A stretch of 64,000 nt of DNA from Chitinophagaceae bacterium UBA7600 (GTDB taxonomy: Bacteria > Bacteroidota > Bacteroidia > Chitinophagales > Chitinophagaceae): the NCBI GenBank assembly GCA_002478885.1, contig DLKC01000068.1, positions 1-64,000 of the forward strand, given 5' to 3'. The notes beneath the pieces are model-generated. The model had not been told where the DNA came from. It saw nothing but the letters and a program-made list of their open reading frames with translations, and made no database searches. The position numbers and the translations under genes were made by a program. Shown here one piece after another: positions 26,901-34,231 of the stretch. Within the stretch, counting starts at the first letter, position 1; each line of letters starts with the position of its first letter.

Positions 26901-27129
26901 GGTATCCAAAGAAATCCGTTCGCTGGGTCATGTCATCAATTGCAATAAACAACACATTGTACCGAGGCTGGCTTTGAGCGTCCACTTTCATGTGTAAAAC
27001 TCCAGCAAGGAAAAATGCCACAAATGGCCAAGCAGGCATACCCTTAGACCATACAAGCCCTGGAGTAGGTATTTTAGACAAAAAAATGCGATAAAACCGC
27101 AGGCAGGCTTTTGGGGGTTGAGTTTTCAT
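23959..27129 (-). CDS. Secreted sulfatase A with three MopE repeats and T9SS sorting domain
   Basis: Protein of 1056 residues. After an N-terminal signal region ending near HMKVDAQ (about residue 52), a sulfatase domain runs to about 510, close to iduronate-2-sulfatases: metal site FIAIDDMTQRTDF, formylglycine site CSPSRTSFLSG, and FFSDHGQHLGEHEG. Three MopE-type metal-binding repeats follow at about 520-715 (each with D-D-DGYG, DCDD and D-IDNNCDG). Then come Ig/PKD-like modules and a T9SS type A sorting domain (VYPNPSQSLINV to the end). It should be exported, cross the outer membrane by T9SS and remove sulfate esters from glycans. An internal ATG at 27039 is possible, but sulfatase B shares the M-[KR]-TQ start. 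Confidence 0.9.
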   Translation of the reverse strand: MKTQPPKACLRFYRIFLSKIPTPGLVWSKGMPAWPFVAFFLAGVLHMKVDAQSQPRYNVLFIAIDDMTQRTDFFGYPEMATPNVQRILNRGVLFNKCYVQYALCSPSRTSFLSGWRPDRTRIFDDNVDPRTVIDSSVTFLPEYFKKFGYRTERYGKIMHVTFENDITWDYADPAETGGVGLNLLKRDVDGEQLLSAVKTPLPLGAWWVNQTPDSATYDGMFSRDLAGRLQQPQAGPFFYGLGLVSPHYDFSPNLNSWNRSGDPSVQESLPTNINGDTLPGFKGNGSGNLVIPNEPVNDRGDIPKPALPYQLVKSPYDLKRTIHAYEGEVSQMDTQLGLVLDKMDSLDLWSNTIVIFFSDHGQHLGEHEGLWRKQTLFEEALHIPLVVCAPGKAPGVCNRLVELIDIYPTLLELCKLPPVPGTEGSSFATLLDNPNQPWKDAVFAQVKRSTIMGRSVTTDAYRYNSWEGGNGEELYDRANDPKEYTNLVSNPAFASVLADMRRKLSEGWQQHQPPARDTATYYKDSDGDGYGFATVSIRSPYQPNGFSANNRDCDDSNMLVNPGAMEICDGIDNNCDGLIDNIAGSFYYRDADNDGFGNQTDSLLAYTCLPPAGYVKNNSDCNDSNSMIYPGALEIIDGLDNNCDGQIDEAGTVTIFYRDADGDGYGDAMNAVQSSSKLTGYVSDNTDCDDNNPAVHPNATEICNGIDDDCDGLIDETTLQVSSTAGTILCKSGTTLVNVTATGGSGSYSGSGLFAAAAGLHQYTVTDGFGCTASTSITIADGIAVPPVAPSYIKGTTSNLCGGGNFTYTTSAIVDATSYTWTVPASFTVVQNNGKSALIQVPSAFTSGTISVKANNSCGSSAAKSLAVYAVAPSPSSGITGSATVSAGQTNISYQVTALSGMSYNWAVPSGSVITAGQGTNKITVNFGTTGGNVTVILSNNCGSSPMGKKAVTVTPTFAIAKMQDTQSTPVLQGIKVYPNPSQSLINVLFNAKTEGEQYKLVITDINGKDVYTKQGAAEKGTNSMQLDIDKFPAAVYVLRIITDGSCGVAKIIKEK

Positions 27130-27523
27130 TATTTGTTGGTTTCAATTGAAAAACACTGGTCAAACACAGAGATACCTGGCATAAACCAAATCATTCTTCG
27201 CCGGGTAACAATGGATTTTAAGGTGGGTTTTACCAGGAATCAGATGAGATAAGTTAATAGGAATACGAACGCTACAGGGTACCAGTAAATCCTCGATTAT
27301 CAAATGTATGTTTTTCCTTTCAGAAAAAGCTGATATTTAGTGAAAGATTAGTGGCAGCGGGTCAACCAAAGCATTTTCCACCATGAATCCGGAGTTGTGT
27401 AACCAGAAATAAATAAAGCAATTGCCAGCAACAAATCCGGTATCATTACGTTGCAAGCGTTTACGGCTATCTAATGAAACAGGGAAACGCCGGGTATCAG
27501 CATTTTCCCTGTTTCATATCTTC
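27130..27523. other. Intergenic region, 394 bp, between the two sulfatase genes
   Basis: Holds the terminator hairpin of sulfatase B and the upstream region of sulfatase A. No exact promoter box, repeat or RNA gene seen. Confidence 0.6.
27474..27517 (-). terminator. Hairpin terminator after sulfatase B
   Basis: ATGAAACAGGGAAA at 27474-27487 pairs perfectly with TTTCCCTGTTTCAT at 27504-27517 (14 bp, 16-base loop), starting 6 bases after the sulfatase B stop codon. No long T-run follows on the minus strand. Confidence 0.7.
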
Positions 27524-30500
27524 CTATTTTTCCTTTGTAAACTTCACCATTACTACCCGTTGACCGGTAATAAGCTTAACAACATACATGGCTGATAAGA
27601 GTTTGCTAACGTCAACCGCTAAAACATTCTTTCCTTTAATAGCTATTCCTTGCTTAATATATACCTGTTTGCCGTTCAGGTCGGTGATCAACAGTTTATA
27701 CACTTTTCCATCTGTTTCGCCGTCGAACAAAACATTGACCGATGTCTTAGCAGGGTTTGGATACAACCTAAGCGAACCAGGTTCGGCAATAAACGTCGAG
27801 CCAGTTTGTTTAACAGCGGAAAATGCAGGCGAAACTGTTACTGTTTTTTTACCGGTAAGTGAATTGCCACAATTGTTGCTCAGGAAAACACTTATGCTTC
27901 CACCGGTTGACCCAAAGTTTACTACTATTTTACTTGTGCCTTGCCCGCTTTTAATGATGGCTCCTGTCGGTACGGCCCATGTATAAGTAATTCCTGTAGC
28001 TGCCGGTAACTGGTACGTAACATTTGTTTGACCGCTCGTAACAGTAGACGGTCCGCTGATAGAAGAACCCGGGTTTGGAGCTATGGAATAGACTGTGATT
28101 GTTTTAGCGGGGCTACTTCCGCAGCTGTTATTTGCGTTCACAGAAATGTTCCCCGATGTAAAGTTGGCCGGTATCTGTATTAACGCCGATTTGCCATTGT
28201 TCTGCAAAACTTTGAAAAGCGGTGACACAGTCCAGGTATAAGAAGTTGCACCGGAAATAGTGGCTGTTGTATAGGTAAAGTTGCCACCGCCGCAGAGATT
28301 GCTTGTCACACCTGTAAGATAAGGCGGAGCTCCCGGTGTTAAACCAGCTCCGTCATTCACTGTAACGGTTGTAGATACCTTGCAGCCATAACTGTCCGTA
28401 ACCGCAAACTGATAAGAGCCGGCAGACACGCTGAACAAGCCAATGCCGGTGTAAATGCCCGAACCACCGGTGGCTGTTACATTTACGTTTGTAGTTCCTG
28501 CTTTGCACAGGATAATTCCCGCAGCCGATGTAGCCTGCAAAGTGGTTTCATCGACAAGGCCATCGCAATCGTCATCAATACCGTTGCACACTTCAGTTGC
28601 CCCTGGATGCACCGCTGAATTATTATCAGCGCAATCTGTGTTATCGCTTACATAACCGGCAGGCCGGAAGCAACTGCTAACAACCATCGACGCGTCACCA
28701 AATCCGTCGCCATCCGCATCCAGATAATAAACCTGTTTGGTGAAGCCTTCATCGACCGTACCATCACAATTGTTGTCCAGGCCATCGCAGATTTCAGGCG
28801 CGCCCGGGTAAACTGCAGCGTTTGAATCATTACAATCTGTGTTAACACTTACGTATTGGGGAGGTGGGGAACAAGCAAATATTGAAATGGCAGCGTTACC
28901 AAACCCATCGCCATCGGCATCACGATAAAAAGTCTGCCTTGCAAACCCTTCATCAATTTCCCCATCGCAATTATTGTCAAGTCCATCGCATATTTCAGGA
29001 GCTCCCGGGTAAACCGTTGCATTATTATCGTTGCAGTCTGTATGGTTCGTAACATATCCACCTTGTATCGCACAGGCATGAATGGAATCCTTCAAACTAC
29101 CAAAACCATCTCCGTCAGCATCCCGGTAGAATACATTGTCGACACCATTATCTATTAATCCATCGCAATTGTTGTCGATTCCATCACATACTTCAACGGC
29201 TGAAGGATTAACGGCAATATTGTGATCGTCGCAATCACTGCTATCATTTACATAGCCATCCGGCTTTGTACAGGAAATAACGCGGATGCTGAGATCACCA
29301 AACCCATCTGCATCAAAATCCCTGTAATATGCTTTAAGCCCATCTTCATCGATAAGGCCATTACAGTTATTATCAATTCCATCGCAAACATCTATCGCCC
29401 CGGGGTTAATTGCAGCATTACCATCGTCACAATCATTTTTTTTATTTGAATAACCGATTGGCTGGTAGCACGACCTGACAGAATCTGTTGAAACGCCATA
29501 TCCGTCCGCATCTTTATCCCGATAGTAGGTTGCGGTATCGCAAGGGGGAGGGACATTTTTTTGCCATCCGTCTGCAAGCGTTTTACGAAGATCCGCCAAT
29601 ACGGATGCATATGCAGGGTTATTGACCAGGTTAGTGTATTCTTTCGGGTCGTTGCTGTGATTATACAATTCTTCGCCATTAATACCCCACGAATTATAGC
29701 GGTATTGCTCAGTGGTGACGCTTCTTCCCATCACGTTGCTTCTCTGTACCTGGGAAAATACCGCGTTCTTCCATGGTTGGGTAGGATTGTCGAGCAACCG
29801 GGCAAAACTTGAGCCTTCCATACCACTCACAGGAGGCAGGCCGCAAAGCTCAACCACTGTTGGATAAATATCTACCAGCTCGACCAGCCGGTTACAAACA
29901 CCCGGTGCCTTTCCCGGTGCACAAACGATCATGGGCGAATGCAGGGATTCCTCAAAAAGCGTGAGCTTCCGCCAGAGACCTTCATGTTCACCCAGATGCT
30001 GGCCATGGTCGCTGAAGAAAATAACTATCGTATTTGACCATAAGTTCTGCCGATCCAACTCATCGAGCACGAGACCAAGTTCTGCATCCATCTGGGCTAC
30101 TTCAGCATCATAGGCATGTATGGTTCGTTTTAATTCATCGGGTGGTTTAATCACCTGCAGTGCGCCGTTGAAGGCGATTGCCGGCACATCTGCGCGATCG
30201 TTTGGCGGACCCTGTGGTATGACAATATTTGCTGATCCGTTTCCGACAAAACCAGGCTTGGTATTACCAAGTTGGTCTGTTTTTAGCAGTTCCTGTACTG
30301 ATGGATCGCCATTCATGTTCCAATACGGAAGATTGGGAGTAAAATAATCGTGGGTTGAAATCAATCCCAATCCATAGAAAAAAGGCTGCGTTTGCGGTTC
30401 CTTGAGTCTTTTTACGAGGTCTCGTGCAAGCTGACCATCTTCGATAAGCGAATCTTTAATATTCTTTACCCACCAAAGCCCAGGTGAGTCCACGGTTGCG

Positions 30501-31096
30501 GTTGCAGGCGTGCCAGCTTCGGGATCTGTTATCCTTCCTGTGAAACTTCCACCGGCCTTTTCAGGCGGCTCGGCAAAATCCCAGGTGATATCATTTTCAA
30601 ACAGTCCATGCATGATTTTTCCATAACGTTCGGCACGATAACCGTTTTGCCTGAAATATTCCGGTATATATTTTACCGTGGGGCTTACAACCGTGCTCGG
30701 TCTTACGCTGTTACTAAAGATCCGAGTCCTGTCTGGCCGCCACCCGCTGAGAAAAGACGTCCTGGATGGACTGCATAACGCATATTGCACATAGCATTTT
30801 GTAAATAATGTGCCGCGATTCAACAGGCGGTGGATATTTGGCGACTGCACTTCCGGCCAGCCAAAAAAATCTGTGCGGTCATTCATGTCGTCGAGTGCGA
30901 CGAAGAGTACATTATACCTTGGCGCCTGCTGTGAAAAGCCTGTATTGAACACGCCGGTGAACAGTACAATCAATGATATGAATAGTCTAAGTGCAGACCT
31001 ACGGGCGATCTTTTTCTTCAATTGCATTGGCGCGGCTGGCCGGTGCTGAAATAACTTGTGCCCATTAGTCGTCGGGGGTACAGTTTGTGTTCTCAT
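27524..31096 (-). CDS. Secreted sulfatase B with five MopE repeats and T9SS sorting domain
   Basis: Protein of 1190 residues, a close paralogue of the next gene downstream. Signal peptide near residues 24-56 (core LRLFISLIVLFTGVFNTGFS). Sulfatase domain to about 510 with FVALDDMNDRTDFFG, formylglycine motif CSPSRTSFLSG and FFSDHGQHLGEHEG. Five MopE-type repeats of about 66 residues at about 519-850, then Ig/PKD-like modules and a T9SS sorting domain (LYPNPAKTSVNVLF). The extra two MopE repeats account for most of the length difference from sulfatase A. A start at Met24 (31027) gives a tighter signal peptide and is a real alternative. Confidence 0.9.
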   Translation of the reverse strand: MRTQTVPPTTNGHKLFQHRPAAPMQLKKKIARRSALRLFISLIVLFTGVFNTGFSQQAPRYNVLFVALDDMNDRTDFFGWPEVQSPNIHRLLNRGTLFTKCYVQYALCSPSRTSFLSGWRPDRTRIFSNSVRPSTVVSPTVKYIPEYFRQNGYRAERYGKIMHGLFENDITWDFAEPPEKAGGSFTGRITDPEAGTPATATVDSPGLWWVKNIKDSLIEDGQLARDLVKRLKEPQTQPFFYGLGLISTHDYFTPNLPYWNMNGDPSVQELLKTDQLGNTKPGFVGNGSANIVIPQGPPNDRADVPAIAFNGALQVIKPPDELKRTIHAYDAEVAQMDAELGLVLDELDRQNLWSNTIVIFFSDHGQHLGEHEGLWRKLTLFEESLHSPMIVCAPGKAPGVCNRLVELVDIYPTVVELCGLPPVSGMEGSSFARLLDNPTQPWKNAVFSQVQRSNVMGRSVTTEQYRYNSWGINGEELYNHSNDPKEYTNLVNNPAYASVLADLRKTLADGWQKNVPPPCDTATYYRDKDADGYGVSTDSVRSCYQPIGYSNKKNDCDDGNAAINPGAIDVCDGIDNNCNGLIDEDGLKAYYRDFDADGFGDLSIRVISCTKPDGYVNDSSDCDDHNIAVNPSAVEVCDGIDNNCDGLIDNGVDNVFYRDADGDGFGSLKDSIHACAIQGGYVTNHTDCNDNNATVYPGAPEICDGLDNNCDGEIDEGFARQTFYRDADGDGFGNAAISIFACSPPPQYVSVNTDCNDSNAAVYPGAPEICDGLDNNCDGTVDEGFTKQVYYLDADGDGFGDASMVVSSCFRPAGYVSDNTDCADNNSAVHPGATEVCNGIDDDCDGLVDETTLQATSAAGIILCKAGTTNVNVTATGGSGIYTGIGLFSVSAGSYQFAVTDSYGCKVSTTVTVNDGAGLTPGAPPYLTGVTSNLCGGGNFTYTTATISGATSYTWTVSPLFKVLQNNGKSALIQIPANFTSGNISVNANNSCGSSPAKTITVYSIAPNPGSSISGPSTVTSGQTNVTYQLPAATGITYTWAVPTGAIIKSGQGTSKIVVNFGSTGGSISVFLSNNCGNSLTGKKTVTVSPAFSAVKQTGSTFIAEPGSLRLYPNPAKTSVNVLFDGETDGKVYKLLITDLNGKQVYIKQGIAIKGKNVLAVDVSKLLSAMYVVKLITGQRVVMVKFTKEK

Positions 31097-31476
31097 AGCA
31101 AAAGGGGATTAAAATGCGAATGAGGGACTCATGCATTGAATAGTCAGGTTTTGTCCGAGTTTTAAAAATTGTTGGTAAACAGCAATAAGGATAAAGAAGT
31201 TGCAGGTTTTCTATGATGGGATTGGATTATATAGAAATGGCTATAAAAGTATTTCATTTTTTAAACGCGGCGATTAAAAGTGGCTGAAGATTTTGTTTGA
31301 CAATGATTTATGAGAGCACAAACGGTGGTGTCATTTTTTTGTTGAATATGGCCAAAGGCCCCGAAGAGTGCGACGCAACTACAGGCGCACAAAGAACAGA
31401 AAGCCGGGTTCACAAAATTTCTCCACAGCATCTGCAGCCATTTTAACGGCTCGGTTTATCAGCTTAACTTGCGGGC
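31097..31476. other. Intergenic region, 380 bp, between divergent genes
   Basis: Contains repeat copy 6 and the promoters of sulfatase B and the helicase. No exact TAnnTTTG box upstream of either start and no RNA gene seen. Confidence 0.6.
31364..31411 (-). repeat. Bipartite intergenic repeat, copy 6
   Basis: Minus strand: box A GAACCCGGC (31411-31403), 23-base spacer, box B GTTGCGTCGCACTCTT (31379-31364), then CGGGG in place of GTAC. It lies between the divergent sulfatase B and helicase genes. Confidence 0.75.
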
Positions 31477-33834
31477 ATGATTGATTACCTGAATGGATTG
31501 AATGAACAGCAGCGGGACGCAGTTTTGCATGTGAACGGACCGCTGATGATCGTGGCCGGCGCCGGCAGTGGAAAAACCAAAGTACTAACTACACGCATTG
31601 CCCACCTTATGGCAAATGGCGTTGATTCGTTTCATATACTGGCGCTCACTTTCACCAACAAAGCGGCCAAAGAAATGAAAGAGCGTATTGAACACATTCT
31701 TGGCAATAACGAAGCGAGGAATTTATATATCGGCACTTTTCACAGCGTGTTTGCACGAATACTGCGTGCAGAAGCGCATCGGCTTGGCTACCCCAACAGC
31801 TTTACCATTTACGATACTGATGATGCAAAGAGTGTTGTAAAGACAGTGATCGGCGAATTGAATATCGACGATAAAATGTATAAGCCCAATACCATTTACA
31901 ATCGTATCTCTTCTGCAAAGAATGCGTTGGTAGGGCCTGAAGAATACCGCAACGATTATTATATTCAGCAGGAAGATATGCGCAGCAACCGACCTTTGAC
32001 TGCGCAGATTTATGACGCATATGCAAAACGCTGTTTTAAAAATGGTGCAATGGATTTCGATGACCTGTTGTTTAATATGTATAAACTGCTTACGTTGTTC
32101 CCCGAAGCACTGATCAAATACCAGAGTAAATTCCGATATATTTTAATTGACGAGTACCAGGATACTAATCCTGCGCAGTACGAGATTATTAAATTGCTGG
32201 CAGCACAGCATGAAAATATTTGCGTGGTGGGTGATGATGCGCAAAGCATTTACAGTTTTCGTGGTGCCACTATTCAAAACATTTTACAGTTTCAGAAAGA
32301 TTATGATGATGTATCTATTATTAAGCTGGAGCAGAATTACAGGAGCACACAGAACATTCTGAACGTAGCCAATGAAATTATTGGCAATAACAAGGGGCAA
32401 ATACCCAAAAATCTTTGGACCGAAAACAGTACCGGTGAAAAGATAAAGCTGGTGAGGACAATGACGGATAATGATGAAGGTAAATTTGTGGCCGACGCTA
32501 TACAGGAACAGAAACTCCGCAACCATTACAGCAATAAAGAATTTGCCATCCTATACCGCACCAATGCGCAAAGCCGCGCCTTCGAAGAAAGCCTTCGCCG
32601 CATGGGCATTGCCTATATTATTTATGGCGGTATTAGTTTTTACCAGCGCAAAGAAATAAAAGATTATATCGCCTACCTGAGGGTGATTGTAAACCCCAAC
32701 GATGAAGAGGCATTGAAACGCATCATCAACTACCCGGTTCGTGGCATTGGCAAAACAACGATCGACAAGACGATTCTTTTTGCCAATGAAAACAACCTTA
32801 CCATGTGGAATGTATTAGAGCGTGCAAAAGAATTTGGTTTTAAGGCAGGCACGCTTGAGTCGATTGAAGGTTTTGTTTTGCTAATCCGCAGCTGCCAGAG
32901 CATGCTCACAAAAAACAATGCCTATGAGCTAGCTTTTCATGTTGGCAAACAAACCAATTTTGTAAAAGAACTCTTCAACGATAAAAGTGCAGAAGGTGTT
33001 GCCCGATACGAAAACATACAGGAATTGTTGAACAGTATAAAGGAATGGATAGAAACGCCGCTAAACGAGGAAGACGGTGAAGTGGGCGATAAAAGCCTGG
33101 CTGCTTACCTGCAACAAATTACCCTGCTGACCGATGCTGATGAAAAAGACCCAAATGCCGACGTGGTAAAACTGATGACCGTGCACGCGGCAAAAGGGCT
33201 AGAGTTTCAGTGCGTATTTGTTGCCGGGTTGGAAGAAACGCTTTTCCCCAGCGGCATGAGTATCAATACCAGGGAAGAACTGGAAGAAGAACGAAGATTA
33301 TTTTATGTTGCCATAACAAGGGCAAAAACAAGGCTATGGTTAAGCTACGCCAACTCTCGTTACCGCTTTGGTAACCTTGTGCAAAACGAACCCAGTCGTT
33401 TTTTGCAAGAGCTTCCGGAAGATTATCTTGATAAAAGTTATTCGGGCGGTGGCGCACGCAACCAAAGCAACAGCGGCGGCTTCGGTAGCGCATCCGCATT
33501 CGATCGCATGAATGGGGGCTTCGGCTCAGCTGCAAGGGCAGAACGACAGTACGGTCCTCCGCCGGCCCGGCAGGACGCGAATAAAAAACCATCTTACCTG
33601 CCCGCCCAACCTGCAGCACCAAAAGTGGTGGAGCATAAACCATCCGAAGATTTTATTCCAAGCGACACGAGTAGTTTGCAGGCCGGGCAAAAAGTAGAGC
33701 ACCAAAAATTTGGCTTTGGCGAGGTAATAAAAATGGAAGGCGCTTCGCACAATCCTATTGCCACCGTTAAGTTTGAACACAATGGTGAAAAGAAGATCAT
33801 GCTTAACTATGCAAAACTGAGAATTTTGGGGTAA
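31477..33834 (+). CDS. pcrA: ATP-dependent DNA helicase PcrA/UvrD
   Basis: Superfamily 1 3'-5' helicase of 785 residues acting in nucleotide-excision and mismatch repair and replication restart. Motif I GAGSGKTKVL (about 27-36), Ia TFTNKAAKEM, II DEYQDTNPAQYE, III VGDDAQSIYSFRG, IV LEQNYRST, V LMTVHAAKGLEF, VI YVAITRAK are all present in order. A Gly/Ser/Asn-rich linker (about 655-700) leads to a C-terminal Tudor-like RNA polymerase-binding module (GQKVEHQKFGFGEVIKMEG). Full length. It is divergent from the sulfatases and convergent with the P-ATPase. Confidence 0.95.
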   Translation: MIDYLNGLNEQQRDAVLHVNGPLMIVAGAGSGKTKVLTTRIAHLMANGVDSFHILALTFTNKAAKEMKERIEHILGNNEARNLYIGTFHSVFARILRAEAHRLGYPNSFTIYDTDDAKSVVKTVIGELNIDDKMYKPNTIYNRISSAKNALVGPEEYRNDYYIQQEDMRSNRPLTAQIYDAYAKRCFKNGAMDFDDLLFNMYKLLTLFPEALIKYQSKFRYILIDEYQDTNPAQYEIIKLLAAQHENICVVGDDAQSIYSFRGATIQNILQFQKDYDDVSIIKLEQNYRSTQNILNVANEIIGNNKGQIPKNLWTENSTGEKIKLVRTMTDNDEGKFVADAIQEQKLRNHYSNKEFAILYRTNAQSRAFEESLRRMGIAYIIYGGISFYQRKEIKDYIAYLRVIVNPNDEEALKRIINYPVRGIGKTTIDKTILFANENNLTMWNVLERAKEFGFKAGTLESIEGFVLLIRSCQSMLTKNNAYELAFHVGKQTNFVKELFNDKSAEGVARYENIQELLNSIKEWIETPLNEEDGEVGDKSLAAYLQQITLLTDADEKDPNADVVKLMTVHAAKGLEFQCVFVAGLEETLFPSGMSINTREELEEERRLFYVAITRAKTRLWLSYANSRYRFGNLVQNEPSRFLQELPEDYLDKSYSGGGARNQSNSGGFGSASAFDRMNGGFGSAARAERQYGPPPARQDANKKPSYLPAQPAAPKVVEHKPSEDFIPSDTSSLQAGQKVEHQKFGFGEVIKMEGASHNPIATVKFEHNGEKKIMLNYAKLRILG

Positions 33835-33864
33835 GCTTTCCCCGCACCGGTCATCGCCGGTTCT

Positions 33865-33889
33865 GCTGAAGTGCCGGCTTATCAGGCAT
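33865..33889 (-). repeat. 26-bp GC-rich repeat, copy 3 (inverted)
   Basis: Begins GCTGAAGTGCCGGCTTATCA and ends GGCAT, close to the reverse complement of the 5553-5576 stretch with one extra T and one substitution. It lies 30 bases after the helicase stop, just upstream of repeat copy 7. Confidence 0.4.
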
Positions 33890-33999
33890 CACCGAGTGCA
33901 TCGTTCCGAACGTTACTGATCAGATCATGAAAAGGCACTGCCGGTAAGTAAGATATGCTTTCGTTTGCAATCCCCGTTTGCCGGATATTTATTCAGCCG

Positions 34000-34050
34000 T
34001 ACAAGTGTGCGACGCAACAAAAGCTTAATAGTTAACCGGCAGCCTGGGCC
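34000..34050 (-). repeat. Bipartite intergenic repeat, copy 7
   Basis: Minus strand: box A GGCCCAGGC (34050-34042), 23-base spacer, box B GTTGCGTCGCACACTTGTA (34018-34000), then CGGC. Box A falls in the last codons of the P-ATPase frame and box B starts 6 bases after its final stop, the only copy that overlaps a coding frame. Confidence 0.8.
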
Positions 34051-34231
34051 ATAACTGTCTTTCTTCTTTGTTGCGCTTGAAAAATTTCTCCGTCTCCACC
34101 GCGATAAAAATAACAGCCGAAACAGCAATCGCTGTAAGCAATTCTGTCACCGTTAATGGTTTTGTATGGAAGATATCGTTGAATGCGGGCACATAAATGA
34201 GCAGCAGTTGCAATAGAAAAGTGAGCAGCAC
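34025..34231 (-). pseudogene. Severed C-terminal tail of the P-type ATPase
   Basis: Directly in frame with the ATPase and separated from it only by TAG at 34232-34234. The 68 codons read VLLTFLLQLLLIYVPAFNDIF then a second hydrophobic stretch (TAIAVSAVIFIAVETEKFF), matching the last two transmembrane helices and the basic tail of Ca2+-type ATPases. No start codon is placed for independent translation at its beginning. Read-through would restore an 865-residue protein of normal length. Confidence 0.8.

Noticed and set aside
24960..29580. Regular short repeats that could suggest a CRISPR or minisatellite
   Set aside because: They are in frame and encode the MopE protein repeats of the two sulfatases.
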